This document shows positions 32,176-43,926 of a stretch of 64,000 nt of DNA, piece by piece. Every line of letters starts with the position of its first letter. The stretch's first letter is position 1. The translations under genes and the position numbers were made by a program. Source of the stretch: Francisella persica ATCC VR-331 (GTDB taxonomy: Bacteria; Pseudomonadota; Gammaproteobacteria; Francisellales; Francisellaceae); contig NZ_CP013022.1 of the NCBI RefSeq assembly GCF_001653955.1, positions 620,001 to 684,000 of the forward strand, given 5' to 3'. Below the pieces are notes generated by a model. The model did not search any database. It saw only the letters and a program-made list of their open reading frames with translations, and had not been told where the DNA came from.

Positions 32176-32709
32176 ATGCTTTGGTATGTTGTGCAGGTGC
32201 GCTCAGGTTACGAAAAGAGAGTCAAAACTCAGCTTGAAGAAAATATAGAAATAGCTGGATTGAAAAATAGCTTTGGTAGGATTCTTGTTCCTACTGAAAA
32301 TGTGGTTGAGATGAAAGGTGGTCAAAAGCGTAAGAGTGAAAGAAAATATTTTCCAGGTTATGTTTTGATTGAAGCAGATCTAACTACTGATGCTTGGAAC
32401 CTTGTTAAATCAGTTATACATGTTTTAACAGTAGTTGGTTCTAATGGTAAGCCAATACCTTTGAGTAAACTAGAGGTAGAAAGAATACTTGGATTTGTCG
32501 AAGGAAATAAATCTACTGTAGAACCAAGATTAAGAAAAACTTATCATGTTGGTGAGGTTGTGCGAGTTCTAGAAGGACCATTTAACGACTTTACTGGTGT
32601 TATTGAAGAGGTTAACTATGAGAAGTCAAGATTAAGGGTTGCAGTGTCTATTTTTGGTAGATCTACACCTGTTGAACTTGAGTTTTCACAAGTTGAAAAA
32701 GAATCTTAG
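32176..32709 (+). CDS. nusG: transcription termination/antitermination factor NusG
   Basis: NusG couples RNA polymerase to Rho or to the ribosome through S10. The 177-residue protein has the N-terminal NGN domain that binds the polymerase clamp (WYVVQVRSGYEKRV, then RKYFPGYVLI) and the C-terminal KOW domain (VRVLEGPFNDFTGVIEEVN, about 125-143). An aaggga site precedes the ATG. It lies 17 bp downstream of secE and 70 bp upstream of rplK; the gap contains a small hairpin (cttata/tataag) but no terminator. Confidence 0.96.
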   Translation: MLWYVVQVRSGYEKRVKTQLEENIEIAGLKNSFGRILVPTENVVEMKGGQKRKSERKYFPGYVLIEADLTTDAWNLVKSVIHVLTVVGSNGKPIPLSKLEVERILGFVEGNKSTVEPRLRKTYHVGEVVRVLEGPFNDFTGVIEEVNYEKSRLRVAVSIFGRSTPVELEFSQVEKES

Positions 32710-32779
32710 TATTAAACTAAGATATTGGGGAGCTTATATTGGTTTATAAGTGCTATTAACCTAAATTTGGAGTAAAAAA

Positions 32780-33214
32780 ATGGCTAAGAAGAAAATTGAA
32801 GCTATTATTAAGCTGCAAGTTGCAGCAGGAAAGGCTAATCCAAGTCCACCAATTGGACCAGCGTTAGGTCAACACGGTGTGAATATTATGGGATTCTGTA
32901 AGGAGTTTAATGCTAAGACACAAGGTATGGAGCCAGGTATGCCGATACCGGTAGAAATATCTGTATATAGTGATCGTAGCTTTACATTTGAAATGAAAAC
33001 ACCACCTGCTTCTTACTTAATTAAGAAAGCAGTTAATGTAAAATCAGGTTCATCAAAACCTTCTAAAGAGTTTGTTGGTACTATAACTCGTGCGCAATTA
33101 GAAGAGATTGCAAAAGTTAAAGATCCTGATCTAACAGCTGTTAATTTAGATGCTGCTGTAAGAATTATTGCTGGTTCTGCTCGTAGTATGGGCGTAAAAG
33201 TAGAAGGGGTTTAA
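32780..33214 (+). CDS. rplK: 50S ribosomal protein L11
   Basis: L11 forms the GTPase-associated centre with 23S rRNA and is needed for RelA activation. The 144-residue protein has the N-terminal [24 protein letters not shown] loop, which binds thiostrepton-type drugs and release factors, and the C-terminal rRNA-binding domain ([20 protein letters not shown]). A tggag site lies nine bases before the ATG. Its stop overlaps the first ATG of rplA, so L11 and L1 are translationally coupled. In Escherichia coli L1 represses this pair; a similar site in the 70-bp leader is possible but not proven here. Confidence 0.97.
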   Translation: MAKKKIEAIIKLQVAAGKANPSPPIGPALGQHGVNIMGFCKEFNAKTQGMEPGMPIPVEISVYSDRSFTFEMKTPPASYLIKKAVNVKSGSSKPSKEFVGTITRAQLEEIAKVKDPDLTAVNLDAAVRIIAGSARSMGVKVEGV

Positions 33215-33216
33215 TG

Positions 33217-33912
33217 ATGGCTAAAGTTTCAAAAAGAATGAAAAAAATCTCGGCAAAAATTAATGCTGAGAAAAAGTATCCAGTATCAGAAGCTTTTGAT
33301 ATTTTAAGAGAAGTTTCTTCTGTCAAGTTTGTTGAGTCTATAGATGTATCTGTAGCTCTTGGTGTAGATCCACGTAAATCTGATCAGGTTGTAAGAGGGG
33401 CTTCAGTTCTTCCTAATGGAACTGGTAGAACTGTTAGAGTAGCAGTTTTTGCAAAAGGTCCTGCAGCTGATGCAGCAAAAGCAGCTGGTGCTGATGTTGT
33501 TGGTATGGAAGATTTAGCTGATGAAATTAAAAAAGGTAATATGGATTTTGATGTTGTAATTGCTTCTCCAGATTCTATGAGAGTGGTTGGACAACTAGGT
33601 CAAATTCTTGGTCCAAAAGGCCTTATGCCAAACCCTAAGATTGGTACTGTAACTATGGATGTTACTAAGGCTGTAACTGATGCTAAAGCAGGCCAGATTA
33701 GATATAGAGTTGACAAGGCTGGTATAATTCATGCTACAATCGGAAAAATTAACTTTACTAGTGATGCACTTAAGCAAAACTTAGAGCAGTTATTAACTGA
33801 TCTGGAAAAAGCTAAGCCAGCAGTATCTAAGGGTGTTTATCTGAAAAAAGTTTCTGTATCTAGTACAATGGGGCCGGGAATAAATGTTGACTTTTCAGAT
33901 TTGAACATATAA
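33217..33912 (+). CDS. rplA: 50S ribosomal protein L1
   Basis: L1 forms the mobile stalk that helps release deacylated tRNA, and it represses its own operon. Two ATG codons stand in tandem at 33,214 and 33,217; the second gives the usual MAKVSKRMK start with better spacing from agaaggggt, and a protein of 231 residues. Domain I segments ([20 protein letters not shown]) and domain II ([15 protein letters not shown]) are conserved. It follows rplK with overlap and precedes the L10-type leader. Confidence 0.96.
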   Translation: MAKVSKRMKKISAKINAEKKYPVSEAFDILREVSSVKFVESIDVSVALGVDPRKSDQVVRGASVLPNGTGRTVRVAVFAKGPAADAAKAAGADVVGMEDLADEIKKGNMDFDVVIASPDSMRVVGQLGQILGPKGLMPNPKIGTVTMDVTKAVTDAKAGQIRYRVDKAGIIHATIGKINFTSDALKQNLEQLLTDLEKAKPAVSKGVYLKKVSVSSTMGPGINVDFSDLNI

Positions 33913-34082
33913 AATGCTGCCTTGCAATTTCTTTGGGTTGTATGTAAATGCAACGATCAAAGACCGTAGGAGCCAAGCTTGCTTGGCTTAATAATTATCC
34001 TACGCAGACGATGTTGACAACCTTCTTGGTCTAAATATCGTGTTAATTAAATAAAGTGTGGACAATATAATAAGGAGTCGAT
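33913..34082 (+). promoter_or_regulatory. L10-type autoregulatory leader before rplJ
   Basis: This 170-bp gap between rplA and rplJ folds into stems like the ribosomal protein L10 leader. An outer stem cgtagga/tcctacg (33,965-33,971 with 33,998-34,004) encloses a perfect agccaag/cttggct hairpin (33,971-33,988). In enterobacteria the L10-L12 complex binds this leader and represses rplJL. The assignment rests on position and folding; a covariance-model search was not run. Confidence 0.6.
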
Positions 34083-34601
34083 ATGGCACTTAGAATAGAG
34101 GATAAAAAAGCAATTGTTGCTGAAGTTGCTGAACAAGTGTCCTCAGCATTGTCTGCAGCAGTAGCAGACTACCGTGGTTTGACTGTTAATGAAATGACTT
34201 CATTAAGAAAGCAAGCTCGCGAGTCTGGAGTTTATTTAAGAGTTGTGCGTAACAACTTAGCACGTTTAGCAATTAAAGGAACTGAATTAGAGTGTCTTGC
34301 TGATGCTCTTAAAGGTCCTCTTGTTCTTGCTCTTTCTATTGATGAGCCAGGTGCAGCAGCTAAGCTATTTAAAAACTTCCAAAAAGATCATAATGCTTTT
34401 GAAGTTAAGAATTTAGTGATGTCTGGTGAACTGTTTGGTCCTGAAAAGTTAGATGACTTTGCTAAGCTTCCTAATAGGGAAGAGGCACTTGCTACATTAC
34501 TTAATGTTATGCAAGCACCAGTTACTAAGTTTGTTAGTACTCTTAATGAGATTCCGTCTCAGGCGGTACGAGTATTTGCTGCTGTTGGGGATAGTAAATA
34601 A
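34083..34601 (+). CDS. rplJ: 50S ribosomal protein L10
   Basis: L10 anchors the L7/L12 dimers on the ribosome stalk base. The 172-residue protein has the N-terminal rRNA-binding part (AVADYRGLTVNEMTSLRKQA and YLRVVRNNLARLAI). Its C-terminal helix, where L12 N-termini attach, is hydrophobic and alanine-rich (LATLLNVMQAPVTKFVSTLNE). A strong aaggag site lies upstream. It is probably repressed by the L10-L12 complex acting on the structured leader just before it. It is followed by rplL after 61 bp. Confidence 0.97.
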   Translation: MALRIEDKKAIVAEVAEQVSSALSAAVADYRGLTVNEMTSLRKQARESGVYLRVVRNNLARLAIKGTELECLADALKGPLVLALSIDEPGAAAKLFKNFQKDHNAFEVKNLVMSGELFGPEKLDDFAKLPNREEALATLLNVMQAPVTKFVSTLNEIPSQAVRVFAAVGDSK

Positions 34602-34662
34602 TTGCACTGGCTTATTAGAAAGCTAAAAAAGAATTAATTGTTAAATAAATAGGAGTTATAAA

Positions 34663-35040
34663 ATGGCTATAACAAAAGAAGATATCTTAAATGCTGTTGC
34701 TGAAATGAGCGTTATGGATGTATGTGAATTAGTTAAAATGATGGAAGATAAGTTTGGTGTTTCCGCCGCAGCTGCTGTTACTGTTGCTGCTGGCCCAGTT
34801 GTCGGTCCAGCTGAAGTTGCTGAAGAGAAAACTGAGTTTGACGTTGTTTTAGTTGATGCTGGTTCAAACAAAATTGCTGCTATTAAAGCAGTAAGAGGTG
34901 CAACTGGTCTAGGTCTTAAAGAAGCTAAAGATGCTGTAGAAGGTACTCCTTTCACAATTAAAGAAGCTGCTTCTAAAGAAGAAGCGGAAGCTCTTAAAAA
35001 GCAACTTGAAGAAGCTGGCGCTAAAGTTGAGCTTAAATAG
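34663..35040 (+). CDS. rplL: 50S ribosomal protein L7/L12
   Basis: This multicopy stalk protein recruits translation GTPases. The 125 residues show the dimerising N-terminal domain ([22 protein letters not shown]), an Ala/Val/Pro hinge (about 40-52), and the compact C-terminal factor-binding domain ([23 protein letters not shown]). The length is normal and the codon use is biased as in tufA. A good aggag site precedes the start. It ends upstream of a hairpin-rich gap before rpoB, where partial termination or processing could set the ratio of stalk protein to polymerase. Confidence 0.97.
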   Translation: MAITKEDILNAVAEMSVMDVCELVKMMEDKFGVSAAAAVTVAAGPVVGPAEVAEEKTEFDVVLVDAGSNKIAAIKAVRGATGLGLKEAKDAVEGTPFTIKEAASKEEAEALKKQLEEAGAKVELK

Positions 35041-35076
35041 TAAAATTCTAAACTATAATAGTTTTTAGGAATTTAT

Positions 35077-35166
35077 GACTAGTGGTCAGTTTCGGCCCCT
35101 AGTCTTTCTAGTATTGAAAGATACATAGATGTTGGTGCAAATATAGTCATATTTGCTTTTTATTTT
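35077..35166 (+). terminator. rplL-rpoB intercistronic hairpins, attenuator-like
   Basis: Two hairpins occupy this gap. The first pairs gactag (35,077-35,082) with ctagtc (35,099-35,104). The second is a perfect 8-bp stem, gcaaatat/atatttgc, at 35,137-35,156 with a 4-nt loop and a T-rich tail, the form of a weak intrinsic terminator. In Escherichia coli this gap holds an attenuator and an RNase III site; similar roles here are inferred. Confidence 0.6.
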
Positions 35167-35195
35167 GTGTAAACAAAATCTTAGGGATGTTTTTG

Positions 35196-38100
35196 ATGTC
35201 TTACTCATACGCTGAGAAAAAAAGAATTCGTAAAGAGTTTGGGGTTCTTCCTCATATCTTAGATGTGCCATATTTACTTTCTATTCAAACAGAGTCATAC
35301 AAAAAATTCTTGACTGCAGACGCAGCGAAGGGAAGAATTCACTCTGGACTTGAACTAGTTTTAAAACAATCTTTCCCTGTTGAGAGTAAAAATGGTCAAT
35401 ATGAAATTCACTATGTTGATTATCAAATTGATGAGCCTACTTTCGATGAAACTGAATGTCAGGTTCGTGGTGCTACTTATGATGCACCATTAAATGTGAA
35501 GTTAAGATTAGTTGTATATAATAAAGATGCTCTTCCAAATGAGAAAATTGTCGAAGATATTAGAGAAGAGTATGTATATATGGGAGATATTCCACTGATG
35601 ACAACTAATGGTACTTTTATCATTAATGGAACAGAAAGGGTGGTAGTTTCTCAGTTGCATAGATCACCAGGAGTATTCTTTAGTAAAGATGACTCTGAGG
35701 AAGGAGCATTCTCAGCACGTATTATTCCATATAGAGGTTCGTGGCTTGATTTTGAATTTGACTCAAAAGGTATTATATGGGCTAGGATTGACAGAAAAAG
35801 AAAATTCTGCGCTACTGTTATTTTAAAAGCTCTTGGTTATACTCAGGAGCAAATATTAGAGAACTTCTCCGATATTAAGACAATTACTTTTAACAATAAA
35901 GGTTTTGCTCTTAAACTTGATAACCTTTCAAATATGAAGGGTGAGCTACTTAAATTTGACATCGTTGATGCTCAAGACAATGTTATTGTTAAAAAGAATA
36001 AGAAATTAACTTCAAGAGATGTTAAGAAAATCAAAGATGCTGGTGTTGACTCTATTGCAATTGATTTTGATTTAGTAAGCACATTTAGAATGGCAAAAGA
36101 TATCATTAATGAAGCTACTGGTGAAGTTATAGCTTATGCAAATGATGATGTCACAGAGAGTTTATTAGAAACATGCGTAGAGATTGGTATGATTGAGCTT
36201 GAGGTTATTGATTTTATAACCACAGAAAGAGGCAAATATATATCTGATACTCTAAAATATGATCTTGCAAGAAATACTGATGAGGCTCTTGTTGAAATAT
36301 ATAAAGTCTTACGACCAGGTGATCCTCCTGCAGCAGCTTCAGTTAAATCTTTATTTGAAGGTTTATTCTTTATTGAAAGTAGATATAGCCTTTCTGATAT
36401 TGGTAGAATGAAATTAAATGCCAGATTAGGTTCAGATAAAGTATCTAAGGATATCTATACTTTAGAAAATAGTGATATTATTGGTGTAATTGAGGAGCTT
36501 ATAAATATCCGTGATGGTAAAGGTAAAGTTGACGATATCGATCACTTAGGCAATAGACGTGTACGTTCTGTTGGTGAGATGGTTGAGAACCAGTTTAGAA
36601 TAGGACTTTATCGTGTTGAAAAGGGTATTCGTGAAAGTATGTCTTTAGTGCATAAAGATAAGCTTATGCCAAAAGATATCGTCAACTCTAAGCCAATTAC
36701 AACAGCAATTAAAGAATTCTTTACTTCTGGTGCTTTATCGCAATTCATGGATCAAGATAACCCATTATCAGAAGTAACACATAAGAGAAGAATATCTGCA
36801 CTAGGTCCAGGTGGTTTATCACGTGATAGAGCAGGTTTTGAGGTACGTGATGTTCACGCAACACACTATGGTAGATTATGTCCAATTGAGACTCCAGAGG
36901 GCCCAAATATTGGTTTAATTAACTCGTTAGCAAGTTATGCTCGTATTAATGATTATGGTTTCTTAGAAGCGCCATATCGAAAAGTTATCAACGGTAAAGT
37001 TACGAATGAAATTGAGTATTTATCTGCTATAGATGAAGATAACTATGTAATTGCACAAGCATCTACTAAGCTTGATGGAAATAACCACTTCGTTGAAGAC
37101 CTTATTCAATGTCGTTCTGGTGGTGAGGCTATATTTACTGAGTCAAGTAGAGTTCAGTATATGGATGTTTCTGCAAAGCAGATGGTTTCAGCGGCTGCAG
37201 CGCTTATTCCTTTCCTTGAGCATGATGATGCTAACAGGGTATTGATGGGTGCAAATATGCAACGTCAAGCAGTACCAACTCTTAAATCTGAGAAGCCTTT
37301 AGTCGGTACTGGTATGGAGAAAATTGTTGCTAGAGACTCTGGTAACTGTATTATCGCAAGAAATGCTGGTGAAGTGGCTGAGGTTGATTCTAATAGAATC
37401 GTTATTAAGGTAGATACTGAAAAATCACAAACTAGTAATTTAGTCGATATTTACAGTCTAACTAAATTTAAACGCTCAAATAAAAATACTTGTATTAACC
37501 AGCGTCCAATAGTAAATGTTGGTGATAAAGTAGAAGCTGGTGATATTTTAGCTGATGGCTTTGCAACTGATTTTGGTGAATTGTCTTTAGGACATAACTT
37601 GATGGTTGCTTTCATGCCATGGAATGGTTATAACTTTGAGGATTCAATCTTGCTATCCGAAAGAATAGTGAAAGATGATAAGTATACTAGTATCCATATT
37701 GAAGAATTCACATGTGTGGCTCGTGATACTAAGCTTGGTCCTGAAGAGATAACTGCAGATATTCCAAATGTTAGCGAATCTAGTTTGGCAAAACTTGACG
37801 AATCAGGTATTGTCTATATTGGAGCTAATGTCGAAGCTGGTGATATTTTAGTGGCAAAAATTACACCAAAAGCAGAACAGCAATTAACACCTGAAGAGAG
37901 ATTACTTAGGGCAATCTTTAATGAAAAAGCATCAAATGTTGCTGATAGTTCATTAAGAATGCCAAGTGGTACTTCTGGTACGGTGATTAATGTTCAAGTA
38001 TTTGAGAATGACAAAGGCGGCAAGAGTAAGCGAGCTCTTAAGATTGAAAAAGAACTAATCGAAAAAGCTCGTAAGGACTTTGATGAGGAGTTTGCGGTAA

Positions 38101-39272
38101 TTGAATCTGTAGTTAAATTATCAATTGAGAAAGATGTTATTGGTGCAAGAATCCAAAAAGCAAAAGGTCTTAAAAAAGGTGCTATTCTTACTAAAGAGTT
38201 CTTAGAGAAGTTACCATTTGCTAAGTGGTTAGAAATCTCTTTTGAGGATGAGAAGCTTGAAGAGAAAGTTCAGAATGCTAGAGAGTATTATGAAGAAGCT
38301 AAAATTGCTATAGAGACTAGATTTGAAGCTAAGAAAAAATCTATTACTCAAAGTAATGAATTATCTCCAGGTGTGCTTAAGACTGTTAAAGTTTTTGTTG
38401 CGATTAAAAAGTGTATCCAACCTGGTGATAAGATGGCTGGTCGTCACGGTAACAAAGGTGTTGTTTCGCGTGTACTACCTGTTGAAGATATGCCGTATAT
38501 GGAAGATGGTACTCCTGTCGATGTTTGTCTCAATCCTTTAGGTATCCCATCGCGTATGAATATTGGACAGATTTTAGAGGCACACTTAGGTTTAGCTTCT
38601 TACGGATTGGGTAAAAAGATAGAAAAAGCTCTTGAGGAAACTAGAAAAGCATCTGAGCTAAGAAATACTTTAGAAGAAGTATATAATAGTGTTGGTGATA
38701 AGAAAGTTAATCTTGAGGCTTTAAATGATGAAGAGATACTAAATCTTTGTGAAAACCTAAAAGGTGGTGTACCTATTGCTACGCCAGTATTTGATGGTGC
38801 TAAAGAAGAAGACATCAAATCTCTACTGAAAATAGGTGGCTTTGCAACTAATGGCCAGATGAAGCTTTTTGATGGTCGTACTGGTAAGCCTTTTGATAGA
38901 CATGTAACAGTTGGTTATATGTATATGCTAAAACTAGATCACTTAGTAGATGATAAGATGCATGCTAGGTCCACTGGCTCATATAGTTTAGTTACACAGC
39001 AGCCACTAGGTGGTAAGGCACAGTTTGGTGGACAAAGATTTGGTGAGATGGAAGTTTGGGCATTACAAGCGTATGGTGCTGCTTATACATTAAGAGAGAT
39101 GTTAACAGTTAAGTCAGATGACATAACAGGAAGATCTAAAATGTATAAGAATATAGTTGATGGTAAATTAACTATGAATGTTGATGTTCCAGAATCATTT
39201 AATGTTTTAAGGAATGAAGTTAGAGCATTGGGTATAGATATGGATTTTGACTATTCATCTGAGGAAGAATAA
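35196..39272 (+). CDS. rpoB: RNA polymerase beta subunit
   Basis: RpoB forms one half of the catalytic cleft of RNA polymerase. I choose the ATG at 35,196 (MSYSYAEKK, 1358 residues), because the aggg site stands nine bases upstream; the ATG at 35,187 would abut that site. The rifampicin region (about residues 512-535) reads [20 protein letters not shown], with the Asp, His and Ser positions that mutate in resistant strains unchanged. Catalytic-cleft segments [18 protein letters not shown] and [13 protein letters not shown] are intact. It is co-transcribed with rpoC, 61 bp downstream. Confidence 0.97.
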   Translation: MSYSYAEKKRIRKEFGVLPHILDVPYLLSIQTESYKKFLTADAAKGRIHSGLELVLKQSFPVESKNGQYEIHYVDYQIDEPTFDETECQVRGATYDAPLNVKLRLVVYNKDALPNEKIVEDIREEYVYMGDIPLMTTNGTFIINGTERVVVSQLHRSPGVFFSKDDSEEGAFSARIIPYRGSWLDFEFDSKGIIWARIDRKRKFCATVILKALGYTQEQILENFSDIKTITFNNKGFALKLDNLSNMKGELLKFDIVDAQDNVIVKKNKKLTSRDVKKIKDAGVDSIAIDFDLVSTFRMAKDIINEATGEVIAYANDDVTESLLETCVEIGMIELEVIDFITTERGKYISDTLKYDLARNTDEALVEIYKVLRPGDPPAAASVKSLFEGLFFIESRYSLSDIGRMKLNARLGSDKVSKDIYTLENSDIIGVIEELINIRDGKGKVDDIDHLGNRRVRSVGEMVENQFRIGLYRVEKGIRESMSLVHKDKLMPKDIVNSKPITTAIKEFFTSGALSQFMDQDNPLSEVTHKRRISALGPGGLSRDRAGFEVRDVHATHYGRLCPIETPEGPNIGLINSLASYARINDYGFLEAPYRKVINGKVTNEIEYLSAIDEDNYVIAQASTKLDGNNHFVEDLIQCRSGGEAIFTESSRVQYMDVSAKQMVSAAAALIPFLEHDDANRVLMGANMQRQAVPTLKSEKPLVGTGMEKIVARDSGNCIIARNAGEVAEVDSNRIVIKVDTEKSQTSNLVDIYSLTKFKRSNKNTCINQRPIVNVGDKVEAGDILADGFATDFGELSLGHNLMVAFMPWNGYNFEDSILLSERIVKDDKYTSIHIEEFTCVARDTKLGPEEITADIPNVSESSLAKLDESGIVYIGANVEAGDILVAKITPKAEQQLTPEERLLRAIFNEKASNVADSSLRMPSGTSGTVINVQVFENDKGGKSKRALKIEKELIEKARKDFDEEFAVIESVVKLSIEKDVIGARIQKAKGLKKGAILTKEFLEKLPFAKWLEISFEDEKLEEKVQNAREYYEEAKIAIETRFEAKKKSITQSNELSPGVLKTVKVFVAIKKCIQPGDKMAGRHGNKGVVSRVLPVEDMPYMEDGTPVDVCLNPLGIPSRMNIGQILEAHLGLASYGLGKKIEKALEETRKASELRNTLEEVYNSVGDKKVNLEALNDEEILNLCENLKGGVPIATPVFDGAKEEDIKSLLKIGGFATNGQMKLFDGRTGKPFDRHVTVGYMYMLKLDHLVDDKMHARSTGSYSLVTQQPLGGKAQFGGQRFGEMEVWALQAYGAAYTLREMLTVKSDDITGRSKMYKNIVDGKLTMNVDVPESFNVLRNEVRALGIDMDFDYSSEEE

Positions 39273-39333
39273 GCATCTTAATTTAAAGCTACTTATTTTT
39301 TGTTATTAAAATAAAAGCATAGGAGAATTACCT

Positions 39334-42300
39334 GTGAATAACAGTATCCTACATCAAAATTACAATAGTAAAAAGTTTGATATTATTAAAATATCTCTAG
39401 CATCTCCTGAGGTTATTCGTTCATGGTCTCATGGTGAAGTTAAAAAACCAGAAACTATAAACTATAGGACATTTAAGCCTGAGAGAGATGGATTATTCTG
39501 TGCTAAGATATTTGGACCTATAAAAGACTATGAGTGCTTATGTGGTAAGTATAAAAGACTTAAGCACCGTGGCGTAGTATGTGAGCGCTGTGGTGTTGAA
39601 GTGGAGCAAGCTAAAGTAAGAAGGGAAAGAATGGGACATATTGATTTAATATGTCCTGTTGTGCATATTTGGTATCTAAAGTCTTTACCTTCTAGAATAG
39701 GTTTATTCTTAGATATGCCATTAAAGAACGTTGAAAAGGTTTTATACTTTGAGTCGTATATAGTTACTGACCCTGGTTTGACTCCATTAGAAAAAAAACA
39801 ACTTCTTACAGATGAGGAGTATGCTGAAGCGCTAGAAAGCTATGGCTATGAGTTTGAAGCGTCGATGGGCGCTGAAGCTATAAGAGATTTATTAGCGGAT
39901 ACTGATATTGAGTCAGAGATTGAGTTACTTCAAGCTGAGTATGAAGATAGTAAATCTACAGTTAAGAAAGAAAAGGCTATCAAGAGATTAAGACTTCTTG
40001 AGACTTTCCAAGCTTCTGGTAATAAACCTGAGTGGATGGTTATGACTGTATTGCCTGTATTACCACCAGATTTAAGACCATTGGTGCCGATTGAAGGTGG
40101 TAGGTTTGCAACTTCTGATCTTAATGATTTATATCGTCGAGTAATCAATAGAAATAATAGGCTTAAAAAGCTATTAGACCTAAATGCTCCTGATATCATT
40201 GTTAGAAATGAAAAAAGAATGTTACAAGAAGCAGTCGATGCTTTATTAGATAATGGTAGACGTGGTAGAGCAGTAACAGGTGCTAACAAGAGACCACTTA
40301 AATCACTAGCTGACATGATTAAAGGTAAGCAGGGGCGTTTCCGTCAAAACTTATTAGGTAAGCGTGTTGACTACTCTGGTCGTTCGGTGATTACAGTAGG
40401 TCCATCACTTAGGCTATATGAGTGTGGTTTACCTAAGAAGATGGCACTGGAGTTATTTAAGCCATTTGTATATTCTAAGCTAAGATTAGGTGGTCATGCA
40501 ACGACTATCAAACAGGCTAAGAGAATGGTTGAACTAGAAGAGGCAGTAGTATGGGATATTCTCGAGACTGTAATTAATGAGCACCCAGTGTTATTAAACC
40601 GTGCTCCTACATTACATAGACTAGGTATTCAAGCATTTGAACCTAAGCTTATTGAAGGTAAGGCTATACAGTTACACCCATTAGTTTGTGCGGCATTTAA
40701 TGCTGACTTTGATGGTGACCAAATGGCTGTACACGTACCGCTAACGGTTGAGTCACAATTAGAAGCTAGAGTATTAATGATGTCAACAAATAACATCTTA
40801 TCACCTGCATCTGGTCAACCGATTATTACTCCTACTCAGGATATTGTATTAGGTCTGTACTATATAACTAGAGAGAAAGAAGATGCGCGTGGTGATGGTA
40901 AATTATTCTCTAGTTATGAGGATGTAAGTAGATCCTACAACTCAGGAACTATAGATATCCATGCTAAGATAAAGCTAAGAATAGATAGACAAGTATTTGA
41001 TACTAAAGGTAATACATATAATGAAAAAGGTGTAGTCACTACTACTGTTGGTAGAGCACTTTTACTAAATATACTACCTGAAGGTTTATCTTTCTCTTTA
41101 CTAAACAAAGTGTTAGTTAAGAAAGAAATTTCTAAAATTATCAAGCAAGCATTTAGAGTTTTAGGTGGGAAGGCCACGGTAGTTTTAGCTGATAAATTGA
41201 TGTATGCAGGTTTTAAATATTCAACATTATCAGGTGTATCTGTTGGTGTTGATGATATGACTATCCCTGATAACAAAGAAGCTAAAATTGAAGAAGCAGA
41301 AAAAGAGATTAAGCACATTACTGAACAGTATCAATCTTCATTAATTACTGAAAATGAGAGATATAATAATATTATCAATATTTGGAGTAAAACTTCTGAT
41401 GAGGTTGGAGCTTCGATGATGGATGCGATATCTAAAGACACTCTTATAGTTAATGGCAATAAAAAAGAAATTGAGTCATTTAACTCTGTATATATGATGG
41501 CTAAATCAGGTGCAAGGAGTTCTTATAATCAGATGAGACAGCTTGCGGGTATGCGTGGTCTAATGGCAAAACCAGATGGTACTATGATTGAGACTGCAAT
41601 TACGGCAAACTTTAGAGAAGGTCTGTCAGTATTGCAGTATTTTACATCTACGCATGGTGCGCGTAAAGGTCTAGCTGATACGGCTCTTAAGACAGCTAAT
41701 GCAGGTTATTTAACTCGTAGATTAGTTGATGTTGCTCAAGATTTAGTTGTTATTGAAGAAGATTGTGGGACTGATGATGGTTTAATGTTCTCAGCTATTG
41801 TTGAGGATGGTGAAGTTAAAGTTCCTCTAGCAGAGCGAACTTTGGGAAGAACTTTAGCGGCAGATGTTGTTACTGAAAAAGGAGTTGTGTTACTCGAAGC
41901 AGGTACTCTATTAGATGAAAATCTTGTTGAGTTGCTTGATGATAATGGTATTGATATGATCAAGATCAGATCTCCAATAACTTGTAAAACGCGTAGAGGA
42001 TTATGTGCTAAGTGTTATGGTCGTGATCTGGCTCGTGAGAAACAAGTTAATGTTGGTGAATCTGTTGGCGTGATTGCAGCACAATCAATTGGTGAACCAG
42101 GAACACAGTTAACGATGAGAACATTTCATACAGGTGGTGCTGCTTCTCTAGGTATTACAGTTTCTGACATCAAAGTTAAGACTGCTGGTAAGATTAAGTT
42201 TAAAAATATTAGAACTGTAACCAATAAAGAAGGTCAAGAAATTGTTATATCACGCGCCGGTGAGATTATTGTTTCTGATACTATGGGTAGAGTAAGGGAA

Positions 42301-43587
42301 CAGCATAAGATCCCTATGGGCGCTACTGTTCCTTTAGCGAGTGGTAAAGCTGTTGAAATTGGTGATGTGATTGCTACATGGGATCCGCATGCTCAGCCGT
42401 TAATAACTGATGTGGCTGGTAAAGTTGTTCTTGAAGATGTCATAGATGGTATAACATCTAAGCATACTTATGATGATCTAACTGGTCAGCAAACTATTGA
42501 AATAACTTCGATATCACAAAGAACAACATCTAAGAACTTAAAACCAGTAGTTAAAGTTGTTGATGAAAAAGGTAATGAGCTTAAATCAATACCTTTATCA
42601 GTTGGTGCGGTGTTAAACGTTACTGATGACTTTAATCTCAAAGTTGGTGATGTCGTGGCTAAGATCCCTCTAGAAGGTTCTAAGAATAAAGATATTACTG
42701 GGGGCCTTCCACGTGTTGCTGAGCTTTTCGAGGCTAGACGTCCTAAGGATGCTGCTATACTTTCTCCATGTGATGGTATGGTTAGGCTTGGAAACAGAGA
42801 CACTAAAGAGAAACAGAGAATTGAGATTATAGATAAGAATGGTCATATTGTTGAAGAAATATTACTACCTAAATCTCGTCATCTAGTAGTTTTTGATGGT
42901 GAACAAGTTTCCATGGGTGATGTTTTAGCTGATGGACCTACTGATCCACATGATCTTCTTAAGTACAAAGGGCTTGAGGAATTTGCTGATTATATCCTTA
43001 TTGAAGCACAGTCTGTGTATCGTATGCAGGGTGTTGTGATCAATGATAAGCATATTGAGACAATTGTAAGACAAATGTTGAGAAAAGCTGTAATTCTTGA
43101 TGAGGGTGATAGTAAATTTGTCAAAGAAGAAAATGTTGAACTAGTAAGAATTCTTGAAGAGAATGATAAACTGAGTAAGCAAGGTAAAAAAGCAGTCGAG
43201 TATGAGCTTGTACTGATGGGTATTACACGCTCTTCTTTATCTACGGAATCATTCTTGTCAGCTGCTTCTTTCCAAGAAACAACAAGGGTACTTACTGAGG
43301 CTTCGATAAATTCGCAGATTGATAATTTAAGAGGACTTAAAGAAAACGTTCTTATCGGTAGATTAATACCAACAGGTACTGGTTTAGCAGTAAGAAAAGA
43401 GTCAGCTAAAATTGAAAAAATGCGTGAAGAGTTAGGAGTTGAGGATAACATGACGTTTACTGATTTATCATCTTTAAATCCTGAAGAAATTTCTTTTGAG
43501 AGTACTCAATCTGAAAAAGAAGATAAAGATATTAATGAAGATATTGAAGAGTCATTAAGAAATGCTCTTGAGTCTTTAGATTTCTAA
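39334..43587 (+). CDS. rpoC: RNA polymerase beta' subunit
   Basis: RpoC carries the active-site magnesium. The 1417-residue protein starts at a GTG preceded by aggag at 39,321-39,325. The zinc-binding domain has C68, C70, C83 and C86. The catalytic loop [12 protein letters not shown] has aspartates D458, D460 and D462. The bridge-helix and trigger-loop region ([19 protein letters not shown], later [12 protein letters not shown]) is conserved, and a second cysteine cluster ([13 protein letters not shown]) is present. The acidic C-terminal tail contacts omega. Several long antisense open frames within it are shadows. No terminator is obvious after it. Confidence 0.98.
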   Translation: MNNSILHQNYNSKKFDIIKISLASPEVIRSWSHGEVKKPETINYRTFKPERDGLFCAKIFGPIKDYECLCGKYKRLKHRGVVCERCGVEVEQAKVRRERMGHIDLICPVVHIWYLKSLPSRIGLFLDMPLKNVEKVLYFESYIVTDPGLTPLEKKQLLTDEEYAEALESYGYEFEASMGAEAIRDLLADTDIESEIELLQAEYEDSKSTVKKEKAIKRLRLLETFQASGNKPEWMVMTVLPVLPPDLRPLVPIEGGRFATSDLNDLYRRVINRNNRLKKLLDLNAPDIIVRNEKRMLQEAVDALLDNGRRGRAVTGANKRPLKSLADMIKGKQGRFRQNLLGKRVDYSGRSVITVGPSLRLYECGLPKKMALELFKPFVYSKLRLGGHATTIKQAKRMVELEEAVVWDILETVINEHPVLLNRAPTLHRLGIQAFEPKLIEGKAIQLHPLVCAAFNADFDGDQMAVHVPLTVESQLEARVLMMSTNNILSPASGQPIITPTQDIVLGLYYITREKEDARGDGKLFSSYEDVSRSYNSGTIDIHAKIKLRIDRQVFDTKGNTYNEKGVVTTTVGRALLLNILPEGLSFSLLNKVLVKKEISKIIKQAFRVLGGKATVVLADKLMYAGFKYSTLSGVSVGVDDMTIPDNKEAKIEEAEKEIKHITEQYQSSLITENERYNNIINIWSKTSDEVGASMMDAISKDTLIVNGNKKEIESFNSVYMMAKSGARSSYNQMRQLAGMRGLMAKPDGTMIETAITANFREGLSVLQYFTSTHGARKGLADTALKTANAGYLTRRLVDVAQDLVVIEEDCGTDDGLMFSAIVEDGEVKVPLAERTLGRTLAADVVTEKGVVLLEAGTLLDENLVELLDDNGIDMIKIRSPITCKTRRGLCAKCYGRDLAREKQVNVGESVGVIAAQSIGEPGTQLTMRTFHTGGAASLGITVSDIKVKTAGKIKFKNIRTVTNKEGQEIVISRAGEIIVSDTMGRVREQHKIPMGATVPLASGKAVEIGDVIATWDPHAQPLITDVAGKVVLEDVIDGITSKHTYDDLTGQQTIEITSISQRTTSKNLKPVVKVVDEKGNELKSIPLSVGAVLNVTDDFNLKVGDVVAKIPLEGSKNKDITGGLPRVAELFEARRPKDAAILSPCDGMVRLGNRDTKEKQRIEIIDKNGHIVEEILLPKSRHLVVFDGEQVSMGDVLADGPTDPHDLLKYKGLEEFADYILIEAQSVYRMQGVVINDKHIETIVRQMLRKAVILDEGDSKFVKEENVELVRILEENDKLSKQGKKAVEYELVLMGITRSSLSTESFLSAASFQETTRVLTEASINSQIDNLRGLKENVLIGRLIPTGTGLAVRKESAKIEKMREELGVEDNMTFTDLSSLNPEEISFESTQSEKEDKDINEDIEESLRNALESLDF

Positions 43588-43680
43588 TCTTTGATTATTT
43601 TTCAATTCAAATAAAATTTTATTATTCAAATATTTTCAATTATAATAGTGCTATATAATATAACTGTAAGAATATAGTTA

Positions 43681-43926
43681 ATGTTTAGTGCGATTAAAAA
43701 GTTATTTTGGCAGATATTATTTGGTATAACAATCATACTAATTGTATTATTATCCATATTAAATACAGATACTGTCAGCTTTGATTATATTTTCGGTAAT
43801 GCCACTTTACCATTAATGGTCTTGCTATCAATCTCATTTGTTATTGGTTTGGTTGTTGGCTCTTTCATAACTAAGTTTATCCAGATTACTAAAACTAATG
43901 GTGGTGCGGGGACTGCTAAGAAATAA
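43681..43926 (+). CDS. LapA-domain small membrane protein
   Basis: This 81-residue protein has two membrane spans (about 10-30 and 42-63) separated by the short motif [19 protein letters not shown], then a basic, Gly-rich tail. That pattern matches the LapA (DUF1049) domain, involved in Escherichia coli in regulating LPS synthesis through LapB and FtsH. No lapB gene is next to it here. Its stop overlaps the tsaD start (taATG), so the two are translated together, an association of unclear meaning. TATAAT-like sequences upstream (43,641-43,659) could start a transcript separate from rpoBC. Confidence 0.75.
   Translation: MFSAIKKLFWQILFGITIILIVLLSILNTDTVSFDYIFGNATLPLMVLLSISFVIGLVVGSFITKFIQITKTNGGAGTAKK

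Noticed and set aside
39930-41318. Antisense open frames of 127-128 codons inside rpoC
   Set aside because: They are shadows of conserved rpoC codons; no ribosome-binding sites or recognisable motifs.
42990-43451. Antisense open frame of 153 codons inside rpoC
   Set aside because: It lies wholly inside rpoC, is Ser/Leu-rich as antisense frames of such genes are, and has no family features.
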